DNA of 38,192 nucleotides from Paracoccaceae bacterium. Lineage in GTDB: Bacteria > Pseudomonadota > Alphaproteobacteria > Rhodobacterales > Rhodobacteraceae. This document shows, in pieces, positions 25,892 to 34,788 of this stretch. Numbering within the stretch: the first letter of the stretch is position 1; the number at the start of each line of letters is the position of its first letter. The position numbers and the translations under genes are program-made. The stretch covers positions 1 to 38,192 of the forward strand of contig JAOGIM010000018.1 of the NCBI GenBank assembly GCA_028150825.1. The letters are read 5' to 3'. The notes beneath the pieces were generated by a model. The model searched no databases, was not told the DNA's origin, and was given only the letters and a program-made list of their open reading frames with translations.

Positions 25892-28147
25892 ATGCCTAAA
25901 ACAAAAATAACCCGCGAAGAAGCCTTAGCCTTTCACTTGGAACCAACTCCGGGAAAGTGGGAAGTTTCCGCGACGGTTCCAATGATGACTCAACGCGATC
26001 TATCATTGGCTTATTCACCAGGTGTGGCCGTTCCTTGCGAAGAGATCGCTAAGAATCCTGAGCTTGCCTATGATTATACCAACAAAGGAAATCTTGTAGC
26101 TGTTATATCGAATGGGTCGGCGGTTTTAGGCTTGGGAAATCTTGGTGCGCTGGGTAGCAAGCCCGTAATGGAGGGAAAAGCAGTACTCTTTAAACGCTTT
26201 GCTGACATCAATAGTATCGATATAGAGTTGGATACAGAGGATCCGGACGAGTTTTGCAAAGCGGTCAAACTTATGGAGCCAACTTTTGGTGGCGTTAATC
26301 TCGAAGATATAAAGGCTCCAGAATGTTTCATCATTGAGCAGCGTCTTAAAGAGAAAATGGGTATCCCAGTTTTCCATGATGACCAACATGGAACTGCTGT
26401 CATCTGTGCAGCTGGTTTAATTAATGCTCTGCATCTAAGTGAGAAAGACATAAAAGATGTTAGGATTGTACTTAACGGGGCAGGGGCGGCAGGAATTGCT
26501 TGCATAGAGCTTTTAAAAACGATGGGAGCAAAGCCTCAGAACTGTATTGTTTGTGATACAAAAGGTGTTATTTATCAAGGTCGTACGGATGGGATGAACC
26601 AGTGGAAATCAGCCCATGCTGTAAAAACTGAGCTTAGAACGTTAGATCAAGCCATGGAGGGTGCTGATGTTTTTATTGGTGTTTCGGTCAAAGGTGCTGT
26701 AACAGCAAAAATGGTTTGCTCAATGGCAGATGACCCAGTTATTTTTGCAATGGCTAATCCTGATCCTGAAATTACTCCAGAAGATGCCCAAGAGGCTAGA
26801 AAGGATGTTATTATAGCGACAGGCCGAAGTGACTACCCAAATCAGGTAAATAATGTTTTGGGCTTTCCTTACTTATTTCGTGGTGCACTCGATATTAATG
26901 CGCGCGCAATCAACGGGGAGATGAAAATAGCCTGTGCTGAGGCCTTAGCGGCTCTTGCGCGGGAAGACGTTCCAGATGAAGTTTCAATGGCGTATGGAAA
27001 AGAGCTTAGTTTTGGGCGAAATTACATAATCCCTACGCCTTTCGATCCAAGATTGATTTACCGCATTCCCCCGGCAGTCGCCAAGGCGGGTATGCAAACG
27101 GGTGTCGCTCGTCGCCCTATTATTGATATACAGGCCTACGAGCTTTCATTAAAAACTCGCATGGATCCCACGGCGAGCATTCTTCGTGGCATTACGGAAC
27201 GCGCCCGCGCAGCTCAGGCGGAAATGATTTTTTCAGAAGGAGATGATCCGCGCGTTTTACGCGCTGCTGTTATGTACCAAAGGTCTGGATTTGGAAAATC
27301 CCTAGTTGTCGGTCGCGAGATGGATGTTCGGGAAAAGTTAGAGGCTGCAGGTTTAGCCGATGCAGTAAATGAACTTCAAATTGTTAATGCGGCCAACACG
27401 CAGAATTTAGAGGTCTATAAAGGCCTACTTTATGAAAGGCTTAAACGAAAAGGTTTTGATCGGGCAGATGTTCACCGACTTGCTGCCAGAGATAGGCATG
27501 TTTTCTCGGCTCTGATGCTTGCACATGGACATGGCGATGGCCTTGTAACCGGTGCCACGCGTAAATCTGCCCATGTTTTGAATCTTATAAACCATGTTTT
27601 TGATGCAGACGCTGAGCATGGAGCAGCTGGTGTGACAGCCCTTTTACATAAAGGGCGTATTGTTCTTATTGCTGACACGTTAGTGCATGAATGGCCTGAT
27701 GCCGAAGATTTAGCTACAATAGCAGAGCGTGCTGCCAGTGTTGCCAGACAATTAGGCCTTGAACCCCGCGTCGCTTTTGTGAGTTTTTCAACATTTGGTC
27801 ACCCTGTTTCTGAGCGGGCTGAAAAAATGCAACTCGCCCCTCAGGTTCTGGATAAACGCCAGGTAGATTTTGAATATGAAGGAGAAATGACCGTTGATGT
27901 TGCCTTAAATCCGCAAGCTATGGCAGCCTATCCTTTTACGCGCCTCACTGGCCCTGCAAATATTCTTGTGGTTCCAGCACGTCACTCGTCAAGTATATCG
28001 GTCAAGCTGATGCAGGAAATGGCTGGGGCAACAGTGATCGGCCCAATCCTTTCTGGCGTGGACAAACCAATCCAAATTTGCTCAACCGTTTCTACGGCAA
28101 CAGATATTCTCAATATGGCTGTCTTGGCAGCCAGTAAAGTTGGATAA
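25892..28147 (+). CDS. maeB: NADP-dependent malic enzyme with phosphotransacetylase-like domain
   Basis: The enzyme decarboxylates malate to pyruvate, giving NADPH, and links the TCA cycle to gluconeogenesis or acetyl-CoA supply. The 751-residue MaeB-type fusion has a malic domain (about 1-430) with SLAYSPGVAVPC, FHDDQHGTAVICAAGL and the Rossmann loop LNGAGAAGIACIELL. A C-terminal domain (about 430-751) is related to phosphate acetyltransferase (RAAVMYQRSGFGKSLVVGRE, GHGDGLVTGATRKSAHVL). In known fusions this domain is regulatory, binding acetyl-CoA, rather than catalytic. The length is typical. rbsK-like follows after 19 bases. Confidence 0.96.
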   Translation: MPKTKITREEALAFHLEPTPGKWEVSATVPMMTQRDLSLAYSPGVAVPCEEIAKNPELAYDYTNKGNLVAVISNGSAVLGLGNLGALGSKPVMEGKAVLFKRFADINSIDIELDTEDPDEFCKAVKLMEPTFGGVNLEDIKAPECFIIEQRLKEKMGIPVFHDDQHGTAVICAAGLINALHLSEKDIKDVRIVLNGAGAAGIACIELLKTMGAKPQNCIVCDTKGVIYQGRTDGMNQWKSAHAVKTELRTLDQAMEGADVFIGVSVKGAVTAKMVCSMADDPVIFAMANPDPEITPEDAQEARKDVIIATGRSDYPNQVNNVLGFPYLFRGALDINARAINGEMKIACAEALAALAREDVPDEVSMAYGKELSFGRNYIIPTPFDPRLIYRIPPAVAKAGMQTGVARRPIIDIQAYELSLKTRMDPTASILRGITERARAAQAEMIFSEGDDPRVLRAAVMYQRSGFGKSLVVGREMDVREKLEAAGLADAVNELQIVNAANTQNLEVYKGLLYERLKRKGFDRADVHRLAARDRHVFSALMLAHGHGDGLVTGATRKSAHVLNLINHVFDADAEHGAAGVTALLHKGRIVLIADTLVHEWPDAEDLATIAERAASVARQLGLEPRVAFVSFSTFGHPVSERAEKMQLAPQVLDKRQVDFEYEGEMTVDVALNPQAMAAYPFTRLTGPANILVVPARHSSSISVKLMQEMAGATVIGPILSGVDKPIQICSTVSTATDILNMAVLAASKVG

Positions 28148-28166
28148 ATTTAGGGGTATTTAGAGT

Positions 28167-29039
28167 ATGACCATTTATAATCTTGGATCTATAAACTCGG
28201 ATTACTTTTATCATTTACCAAATCTACCGCTTGCTGGAGAAACATTGGCCGCCCAAGATTATAAGCGTGGCATGGGTGGAAAAGGTGCAAACATGTCTGT
28301 GGCTGCGTCGCGTGGGGCCGCTCGAGTAATGCACATTGGGGCAGTTGGGCAAGACGGTTTATGGGCGAAAAATAGGCTATTAGAATACGGAGTTGACACG
28401 CGCCATATAGCCATTGGATCTATAATGGGCCATGCTATTATTATGATTGATCCATCTGGAGAAAACTCCATTGTCATACAGCCAGGTGCGAATCGGGAAA
28501 TCACAAAACACCAGATCGGCTCAGCCCTGAGCGAGGCATCTTCTGGTGACATCTTGTTAATGCAAAACGAAACAAACCAGCAAGCTTATACCGCAAAAAC
28601 GGCTAAAGAACTTGGGTTAAAGGTAATTTATGCTGCCGCACCTTTTGAAGCTAAGTCCGTTGCAGATATATTGCCGTATATTGATATATTAGTTTTAAAT
28701 GAAATTGAGGCGGAACAGCTAGAATCTTCCTGTGGGCAAGTCCTCCAAAGCCTTGGGGTTGACCACATTTTTGTTACTCATGGATCTCGTGGGGGTAAGC
28801 ATTTTGATAAATTAAAAGATAAGACCACCCATTTTGACGCCATTCCCGTCAAAGCTGTGGATACGACAGGGGCAGGTGATACATTCACGGGTTACCTCGC
28901 TGCGGGACTGGACCGTGGCTTAAGTTTTGAACAATCAATACTGCTTGCGACGCGCGCTGCGGCACTTATGGTAAAGCGACATGGAACCTCTGATGTTATT
29001 CCTGATCTTAAAGAGATAGAGGATGAGTTTGGGCCGTAG
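28167..29039 (+). CDS. PfkB-family carbohydrate kinase, ribokinase-like
   Basis: A sugar kinase that phosphorylates a furanose or related alcohol with ATP. The 290-residue protein shows both PfkB signatures: the sugar-side GMGGKGANMSVAASRGAA (about 35-52) and the ATP-side VDTTGAGDTFTGYLAAGLDRG region (about 231-251), whose Asp in GAGD is the catalytic base. The opening YNLGSINSDYFYHLPNLPLAGET is like ribokinase, so ribose is the likeliest substrate. It sits alone behind maeB, without a sugar transporter or ribose regulator, so the substrate is uncertain. Confidence 0.85.
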   Translation: MTIYNLGSINSDYFYHLPNLPLAGETLAAQDYKRGMGGKGANMSVAASRGAARVMHIGAVGQDGLWAKNRLLEYGVDTRHIAIGSIMGHAIIMIDPSGENSIVIQPGANREITKHQIGSALSEASSGDILLMQNETNQQAYTAKTAKELGLKVIYAAAPFEAKSVADILPYIDILVLNEIEAEQLESSCGQVLQSLGVDHIFVTHGSRGGKHFDKLKDKTTHFDAIPVKAVDTTGAGDTFTGYLAAGLDRGLSFEQSILLATRAAALMVKRHGTSDVIPDLKEIEDEFGP

Positions 29040-29076
29040 CCAATCCAGGTTTCCCAGCACTTTATATGGAAAATTC

Positions 29077-29082
29077 TATAAT
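29077..29082 (+). promoter_or_regulatory. Possible -10 element ahead of the aminotransferase gene
   Basis: TATAAT at 29077-29082, 69 bases before the start codon. No good -35 is seen at 16-18 bases. The palindrome AAACAATTGTTT (29094-29105) lies just after the predicted start point and could be an operator. Confidence 0.3.
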
Positions 29083-29150
29083 TTAGTTACAAAAAACAAT
29101 TGTTTAGCCCTGATTAAAAGCCATCTGGGTTTGTTTTAGAAAGAATAAAA

Positions 29151-30059
29151 ATGGTAGATAAAATCACTACACATCAAGCAGAAGATGATGAGCGCAATGA
29201 AGATATCCTTATTTATGTAAATGGAGACTTTAAATCAAAAAAAGAGGCTGTCGTTAGCGTTTATGACAGTGGCTTTATGCTCGGCGATGGAGTTTGGGAG
29301 GGTATTCGTTTACACAACGGTGTTTGGGCTTTTCTTTGCGATCATCTTGATCGCTTAATTGAAGCCTCAAAGGCGATTGATCTCGATCTATGCTTAAGCC
29401 GCGAAGGCATAAAAAATGCCTTATTAGAGACACAAGTTGCTAATAATATGACCAGCGACGTGCATGCGCGTATTATGGTTACACGTGGCGTAAAGATTCG
29501 CCCATTTCAACATCCGTCTTTATCCCATTCTGGTCCAACATTTGTCATTATAATGGAGCATTCCCGCCCAAGCAAGCCGCGACCGGTTCGCCTTGCAACT
29601 GTTCCACATCTTCGTGGACTGCCGATGACGCAAGATCCGAAATTAAACTCACATTCTAAGTTAAATTGTGTTCTTGCTTGTATCGCTGCGGAGAAAGCTG
29701 GTGCAGATGAGGCTTTGATGCTGGATATCCATGGGTTCGTGAACACGACTAATGCTTGTAATTTCTTTATTGTCCGCAAAGGAGAGGTTTGGACCAGTAC
29801 AGGTGATTATTGTATGAACGGAATTACCCGACAAAGAGTGATCGACCTCTGTCGCCAAAATGAACTTTCAGTGTTTGAAAAGAATTTCTCACTGGTCGAC
29901 GTTTATGGGGCGGACGAGGCTTTTCTTACGGGGACCTTTGGTGCTCAAACCCCTGTTAGTGAATTGGATGGTCGCATTATTGGGAATGGTGACTTGGGTC
30001 CAGTGACAACCAGAATTAGATCTCTTTACAAAGATCTGATAAACGAGGTTTGTGCTTGA
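29151..30059 (+). CDS. Class IV PLP-dependent aminotransferase (branched-chain/D-amino acid type)
   Basis: A fold-type IV transaminase. In the 302-residue protein the PLP lysine is probably K170 (LNSHSKLNCV), with the following DEALMLDIHGFVNTTNACNFFIV matching the phosphate- and substrate-binding stretch of IlvE/DAAT proteins. YDSGFMLGDGVWEGIR (about 38-53) is the usual N-domain motif. An N-terminal extension of about 18 residues is acidic. Substrate cannot be told: branched-chain amino acid, D-amino acid and 4-amino-4-deoxychorismate lyase enzymes share this fold. Its TGA overlaps the ATG of the sulfotransferase-like gene, so the two are coupled. Confidence 0.88.
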   Translation: MVDKITTHQAEDDERNEDILIYVNGDFKSKKEAVVSVYDSGFMLGDGVWEGIRLHNGVWAFLCDHLDRLIEASKAIDLDLCLSREGIKNALLETQVANNMTSDVHARIMVTRGVKIRPFQHPSLSHSGPTFVIIMEHSRPSKPRPVRLATVPHLRGLPMTQDPKLNSHSKLNCVLACIAAEKAGADEALMLDIHGFVNTTNACNFFIVRKGEVWTSTGDYCMNGITRQRVIDLCRQNELSVFEKNFSLVDVYGADEAFLTGTFGAQTPVSELDGRIIGNGDLGPVTTRIRSLYKDLINEVCA

Positions 30060-30772
30060 TGCGTCTCGCTGTCTGGTCGGGGCCGCGTAATATTTCAACG
30101 GCTATGATGTATTCGTTTGCGAATCGATCAGATTTTGTCGCGGTAGATGAGCCATTTTATGCTTCATACTTATATTACACTGGGTTAAACCATCCAATGC
30201 GCGATGATATTTTAGGATCCCAGTCAACTGATCCAAGAGAGGTTATAGCAACGCTAACTGGTGAGCAAAAGGCTGGTTCATCGAGCCAGTATCAAAAGCA
30301 TATGACGCATCACATGATCACCCAAATTCCGCGTGAGTGGATGCTTGATGTTACAAATATTTTTTTGTTGCGTCATCCAGCCCGTGTCGTTTCCAGTTTT
30401 GCCAAAAAATACCCAAATCCAGCGGTCAATGATATTGGGCTTTCCCAACAAGTCGCTTTGTTTAAATATCTTTGCGAAGCAGGACAAAACCCGTTGGTTC
30501 TAAACAGTGAGGATCTTAGGCAAGAGCCAGAGACCAAGCTTAGACAGCTTTGTGATCGTCTTGGGATTGAATTCCAAACCAGCATGCTCACTTGGCCAAA
30601 AGGAGGCATGTCTTGTGACGGTGTTTGGGCGCGCCATTGGTATAACGCGGTGCATGGTTCTAGTGGCTTTGGTGATAAAGAAGGCGTGCTGCCACGCCTA
30701 AATAAGCAATTATCAGATATCGCTAACAAAGCGTTCCCAGATTACGAGATTATGATGAAGTTTGCTCTTTAA
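30059..30772 (+). CDS. Sulfotransferase-like protein
   Basis: The 237-residue protein begins MRLAVWSGPRNISTAMMYSF. GPRNISTAM is in the position of the 5'-phosphosulfate-binding loop of PAPS-dependent sulfotransferases. VDEPFYASYLY follows, and later FLLRHPARVVSSFAKKYPNP resembles the 3'-phosphate-binding segment. In some plant proteins, as I recall, a domain of this type is fused to a class IV aminotransferase; here the two are adjacent, overlapping genes. Start is ATG at 30059; the frame also opens three codons earlier. The acceptor substrate is unknown, and true sulfotransferase activity is inferred only. Confidence 0.75.
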   Translation: MRLAVWSGPRNISTAMMYSFANRSDFVAVDEPFYASYLYYTGLNHPMRDDILGSQSTDPREVIATLTGEQKAGSSSQYQKHMTHHMITQIPREWMLDVTNIFLLRHPARVVSSFAKKYPNPAVNDIGLSQQVALFKYLCEAGQNPLVLNSEDLRQEPETKLRQLCDRLGIEFQTSMLTWPKGGMSCDGVWARHWYNAVHGSSGFGDKEGVLPRLNKQLSDIANKAFPDYEIMMKFAL

Positions 30773-30797
30773 GATATTGAATTAATGAATAAAATTT

Positions 30798-31310
30798 TTA
30801 AAATATTTTACTTGTGTGTTCTTTAATATAAATGCGAAGCCAAGGTGTAAACTTTTCGGGTGAACGTGAAACTTCGTCTTGGAGTACGTGATAATCGATC
30901 CAGTGAACATCCATAACCTCGTCTGGGTTGAGACGTACATTTGGCTTTTGATGAACATGAATTACAAAAAGATCGACAACTTCGTGCTCGATCAGGCCAC
31001 CCCCAACATCTGCTCGATATTCAATTGTATCGCGATAAACTGGGAGTGTATCTTCTAAGCCAAGCTCCTCGTTCATTCGCCGTATTGCGCAGACCTTTGC
31101 GTCTTCTTCCCAATTTGGGTGCGTGCAGCAGGTATTGGCCCAAAGGCCAGGGGTGTGGTATTTTCCTAGAGCCCGCCTCTGGATTAATATCTCTTGCCGA
31201 CATACCATGAAAACGGATATTGCTTTATGCTTGAAACCTTTCAAATGTACTTCAAGCTTTTCAACGGGTTGAATCTTACCATCCACCCAGGCTGGGATGG
31301 TTACAGTCAT
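30798..31310 (-). CDS. idi: Isopentenyl-diphosphate delta-isomerase (type I)
   Basis: Idi interconverts isopentenyl and dimethylallyl diphosphate, supplying precursors for carotenoids and the bacteriochlorophyll phytyl tail. The 170-residue Nudix-fold enzyme has the catalytic cysteine motif NTCCTHP (about 59-65), RRMNEELGLE (Nudix helix) and EHEVVDLFVI, holding the second catalytic acid. The ATG overlaps the bchP stop as ATGA, so it is the last gene of the bchG-bch2-bchP-idi operon. Only 25 bases separate it from the convergent sulfotransferase-like gene. It marks the left edge of the photosynthesis genes. Confidence 0.95.
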   Translation of the reverse strand: MTVTIPAWVDGKIQPVEKLEVHLKGFKHKAISVFMVCRQEILIQRRALGKYHTPGLWANTCCTHPNWEEDAKVCAIRRMNEELGLEDTLPVYRDTIEYRADVGGGLIEHEVVDLFVIHVHQKPNVRLNPDEVMDVHWIDYHVLQDEVSRSPEKFTPWLRIYIKEHTSKIF

Positions 31311-32485
31311 ATGCGGTTAGGGGAAATGACACCCATCAAGTGGGCAAGATTCTTAATACCAATTTTAACATGTGCCATTGGTCTCGCGCGAACAAGTTTT
31401 TTGTTCATATACGCTTCGAATGTCAGCCTTTGCACATCTACATCGTGGCAAAGGGATACAAACCGTTCCCGACGATCATCTGATTTATAATATGCATTTT
31501 GCATTGAGGCCAAAACACGAAATACAGTTTTGTGTTCGCGCATGAACATACTTCTGGCAAGTTTTAGGTCGCGTGCTCGGCCTGAGGCCAAACATGCCGC
31601 AGTCGCCGTTGCCGCGACACGGCCGCCAACCATTGCATAATAAATGCCTTCACCAGAGCTTGGGGCAACAACGCCTGCTGCATCGCCGGCCAAAATAACA
31701 TCTTTTCCGTTATCCCAGCGGTCCATGGGCCTTAAGGGGATCGGCGCACCTTCTTTACGAATTGTTTTGCATCCATCCAATCCTGAAGATTTGCGAAGTT
31801 TGGCGGTAGCGTCTTTGAGATCAATACCATTCTGACCAGTTCCCATACCAACACTCGCCGAATGTCCATGAGGAAAAACCCACCCATAAAAGTCTGGTGA
31901 AATCTCACCGTCGTAAATTACATCACAACGTTCAGGATCATATCTTGCACTTTTTGCTGGAGCTTCAATGATTTCATGGTAGGCAATTACATAAGGAATT
32001 TTATCCCCGCCGGGTACTTCTGCACGTGCAACTGACGATCTTGCACCATCAGCGCCTATAATAAGCTTTGTTTCTAAAGCTACATTTTTGCCTAATGCTT
32101 TGTCTTTAAAGTGGACAAATGTGCCTGCTTCATTGCGCTCAATCGTACGGAAGGTTCCAGTAAAACGTTTTGCTCCAGCGCTTTCAGCGCGCTTTCTTAG
32201 AAATTCATCATAGACGTCACGGTCAACCATTCCCACATAGCCATTTTCTATTGGAATATCGACAGAGCGCTGGCTTGGTGATACCATCCTCGCAGTTTTA
32301 ATTTTTGCAACGATTTGCTTTTCTGGAATATCAAAGTCTGAGACGAGTCTTGGAGGTATCGCCCCTCCACATGGCTTGATCCGACCATCGCGATCAATCA
32401 AAGCCACTTTGTGACCGCTTCTTGCCAGATCGTCTGCAGCGGTCGCACCGGACGGCCCACCACCAATTACTACAACATCGAACAT
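31307..32485 (-). CDS. bchP: Geranylgeranyl reductase (bacteriochlorophyll a type)
   Basis: BchP reduces three double bonds of the geranylgeranyl tail to give phytylated bacteriochlorophyll a. The 392-residue flavoprotein has the N-terminal dinucleotide fold DVVVIGGGPSGATAADDLA (about 3-21), then DRDGRIKPCGGAIPPRLVSD and GADGARSSVAR, and VILAGDAAGVVAPSSGEGIY (about 269-288), all typical of the ChlP/BchP family. Two bases separate it from bch2. The length matches homologues in purple bacteria. Confidence 0.96.
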   Translation of the reverse strand: MFDVVVIGGGPSGATAADDLARSGHKVALIDRDGRIKPCGGAIPPRLVSDFDIPEKQIVAKIKTARMVSPSQRSVDIPIENGYVGMVDRDVYDEFLRKRAESAGAKRFTGTFRTIERNEAGTFVHFKDKALGKNVALETKLIIGADGARSSVARAEVPGGDKIPYVIAYHEIIEAPAKSARYDPERCDVIYDGEISPDFYGWVFPHGHSASVGMGTGQNGIDLKDATAKLRKSSGLDGCKTIRKEGAPIPLRPMDRWDNGKDVILAGDAAGVVAPSSGEGIYYAMVGGRVAATATAACLASGRARDLKLARSMFMREHKTVFRVLASMQNAYYKSDDRRERFVSLCHDVDVQRLTFEAYMNKKLVRARPMAHVKIGIKNLAHLMGVISPNRI

Positions 32486-32487
32486 CT

Positions 32488-33771
32488 TTATTCTCCCGGT
32501 ACCATTTCAGGCGATACGGATCGCTCTGACATAATTTTCATTGCCATAGTTGCTGAGACAAGGAAAATTGCCGCCTCAAGCAAAAAGACGCTTCCATAAG
32601 CTGTTGCCACAGTTCCTGAAACAAATTTCATAATATCGACTGCCACTGCTCCGAGTAAACCACCAAAGCCTGCAGCAATTGCTTGCGCCGCCCCCCAAAT
32701 TCCCATTCGAGTGCCTTCTCTGCTATCGCGACCTTGCCCGGCCAGAGACATCATTGAGCCAATTGCCGCCACAGCAAACATACCATTAAAAAACCCCAGA
32801 CAGGTGACTGCGATTGGAAGGTAAAACCCAGGTGCACCCATTCCCAAACATGCTATTCCAAACAGGCTAACGGCTGACCCAATGCATCCTGAGACAATCC
32901 AGACCTTTAGACTGCCAAGGTTCAAGCCAGTGCAGATTATGCCAACGCAGAGCATCCCAAGAAATACACCCCCGTTTTGTGCGCCTGACAATGAAGTTGA
33001 TTCACCTGGTGTGAAGCCAAAAACTAGTCCGGCATAGGGCTCAAGAATTAGTTCCTGCATGAAGTACGCAGTCATCGACAAAAATACAAATATAGCAAAC
33101 TGCCGGGCCTTGGGTTCCGACCAGATTTCGGTAATTCCCTGAATAAAGGAGGTTTCCTGCTCTGGACTGGGCTGATTTTGTTCGGTTTCCACCTTCCACA
33201 TTGCAAGTGCTGTTAGAGAAACCGCACCAGAAGAGATGACTGCAACAATCTTTATTAAAAGTTCGTGTGAATATGGGTCCAGCATCACGCCTGTGGCTCC
33301 TGCGGTAATGGCGATACCTGCAATCATCATCAGCCAAGTGATCGTTGCCGCAGCTGCGCGTCGGCGCGGTGCAGTTGAAGTCGCTAGCAGAGCTAGTAGG
33401 GATGTACCTGACGCTCCAACGCCAATGCCGATCAAAAGATATGCAATTAAAGAGGTCAGCATACCGAGCCTGAAATTATTTTCTAAAATTGGAATAGACG
33501 TTGCTGCTAGGATGCCACCAGTTCCCAGAATAGCCATGCCACCAATTATCCATGGTGTCCGTCGTCCACCTTTGTCTGAGCGAAACCCCCAATTTGGCCG
33601 TGTAATTTGAATGCCATAGTGTAGACCCACCAAGACACCTGGGAGAACGGCAGGCAGTGCAAGCTCAACAACCATCAGTCTGTTCAGCGTCGCAGTCATT
33701 AGAACGACGATTGCCCCAAGGCTCATTTGTACGAGGCCAAGTCGTACTATCGAAAACCAACTTAAATTCAT
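32488..33771 (-). CDS. BCD-family transporter in the photosynthesis cluster (Bch2/PucC-like)
   Basis: A 427-residue integral membrane protein of the bacteriochlorophyll delivery family within the MFS, with about 12 membrane segments. LAMPAVLPGVLVGLHYGIQ-like LALPAVLPGVLVGLHYGIQI (about 37-56) and NWGFRSDKGGRRTPWIIGG (about 59-77) are typical of the group that includes PucC, LhaA and the orf428/bch2 product. Its place between bchG and bchP identifies it as the orf428/bch2 type rather than PucC or LhaA. The role is proposed to be pigment delivery or handling during light-harvesting complex assembly, not a proven transport. ATGA overlap with bchG. Confidence 0.9.
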   Translation of the reverse strand: MNLSWFSIVRLGLVQMSLGAIVVLMTATLNRLMVVELALPAVLPGVLVGLHYGIQITRPNWGFRSDKGGRRTPWIIGGMAILGTGGILAATSIPILENNFRLGMLTSLIAYLLIGIGVGASGTSLLALLATSTAPRRRAAAATITWLMMIAGIAITAGATGVMLDPYSHELLIKIVAVISSGAVSLTALAMWKVETEQNQPSPEQETSFIQGITEIWSEPKARQFAIFVFLSMTAYFMQELILEPYAGLVFGFTPGESTSLSGAQNGGVFLGMLCVGIICTGLNLGSLKVWIVSGCIGSAVSLFGIACLGMGAPGFYLPIAVTCLGFFNGMFAVAAIGSMMSLAGQGRDSREGTRMGIWGAAQAIAAGFGGLLGAVAVDIMKFVSGTVATAYGSVFLLEAAIFLVSATMAMKIMSERSVSPEMVPGE

Positions 33772-34679
33772 AATCCAGCCTCCAGAGCGCGCAGTGCAAA
33801 TGCGCAGATCATCATTCCGCTGACGTACATAGTAACGCCTGTCGCATTATACCAAGGCGCTTTGGCTTTTGGATCACGCATCATTATTTGCATAGCCCAA
33901 ACCTGCCCAAGTATTAGTGCTGATATCGCGATTCCGTGAAGTGATGGGCCGATCCAAATATAAAGCAGTAAAACAATGATAAATTGTGAAATAGCCATTG
34001 TTATGCAAGCAACAAGTGCTGCTAATCGTGGGCCAAGAATAACTGGCAACGAGCGAATACCAGTCTGGCGGTCGCCCTCTAACGCTTTAAAATCGTTCAG
34101 CGTCATAATTCCATGAGCTCCAATTGCATATAGTGCAGCGATAATGATAACTTTTGGGCTTGGCATAGAGGCCGAAATAACAGCAGCTCCTGTAAACCAA
34201 GGCAGGCCTTCATAACAAAGTCCAACCAGTCCGGGACCCAACCAACCAGATTTTTTAAACCGGAGTGGTTCAGCAGAATATGCCCATGCCGCTGCTACAG
34301 CAACTATGGTTGCAACAAAACCCCAGACACCTAGGAATAATCCTAGAATCATTGATATAACTGTCATTATTAATGCAATCCAAAGACCCCATTTACCTGG
34401 GATTCTTCCCGAAGGAATGGGTCTTTCTGGTTGATTAATTGCGTCCACATGACGATCACACCAGTCATTGGCTGCTTGGCTCATTCCGCAGACTACTGGA
34501 CCAGCCAGAAAAATACCGAGAAATACGATCCAAATCTGCGAGTCAAAGCTAACACCAGCAGAAATTGCACCACATGTATATGCCCACATGGGTGGAAACC
34601 ACGTGATTGGCTTTATAAGCTCAAGGGCGGCAAACAAATTAGGCCTGCGGCTGGAGTGTAAGTCTTGTAAGACAGTCAT
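33768..34679 (-). CDS. bchG: Bacteriochlorophyll synthase (geranylgeranyl transferase)
   Basis: BchG esterifies bacteriochlorophyllide a with geranylgeranyl diphosphate in the membrane. It belongs to the UbiA prenyltransferase superfamily, with about nine hydrophobic segments. KPITWFPPMWAYTCG opens the first one. The diphosphate-binding motif NDWCDRHVDAINQPERPIPS carries the two aspartates, and LNDFKALEGDRQTGIRSLP is the second aspartate-rich loop. I start at the ATG at 34679 (MTVLQDL, 303 residues); the frame runs 13 codons further up to a TTG. No ribosome site is visible: a PpsR box occupies the bases just upstream, so the start is not certain. Confidence 0.95.
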   Translation of the reverse strand: MTVLQDLHSSRRPNLFAALELIKPITWFPPMWAYTCGAISAGVSFDSQIWIVFLGIFLAGPVVCGMSQAANDWCDRHVDAINQPERPIPSGRIPGKWGLWIALIMTVISMILGLFLGVWGFVATIVAVAAAWAYSAEPLRFKKSGWLGPGLVGLCYEGLPWFTGAAVISASMPSPKVIIIAALYAIGAHGIMTLNDFKALEGDRQTGIRSLPVILGPRLAALVACITMAISQFIIVLLLYIWIGPSLHGIAISALILGQVWAMQIMMRDPKAKAPWYNATGVTMYVSGMMICAFALRALEAGL

Positions 34680-34680
34680 G

Positions 34681-34698
34681 TGTCTAGTTTGCCTGACA
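34681..34698. promoter_or_regulatory. PpsR/CrtJ binding box at bchG
   Basis: TGTCTAGTTTGCCTGACA: a perfect TGT-N12-ACA palindrome, the recognition pattern of PpsR/CrtJ. It ends one base before the bchG ATG and is 80 bases from the ppsR stop. A repressor bound here would block entry into the bchG-bch2-bchP-idi genes. Confidence 0.75.
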
Positions 34699-34769
34699 TT
34701 TTTCAATGACGCAAGCAAAAGAAAGATTCAAAGGAGTAAACTTTTTAGCAATGTTTTTACGAATAAGGT

Positions 34770-34788
34770 CGAAAGATTTAGTCTTTCG
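34770..34788 (-). repeat. Hairpin over the ppsR stop codon
   Basis: CGAAAGA, 5-base loop, TCTTTCG: a perfect 7-bp stem centred on the ppsR TAA. It is not followed by a T run, so it is not a standard terminator. It could slow 3' decay or partly separate ppsR from bchG. Confidence 0.4.
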
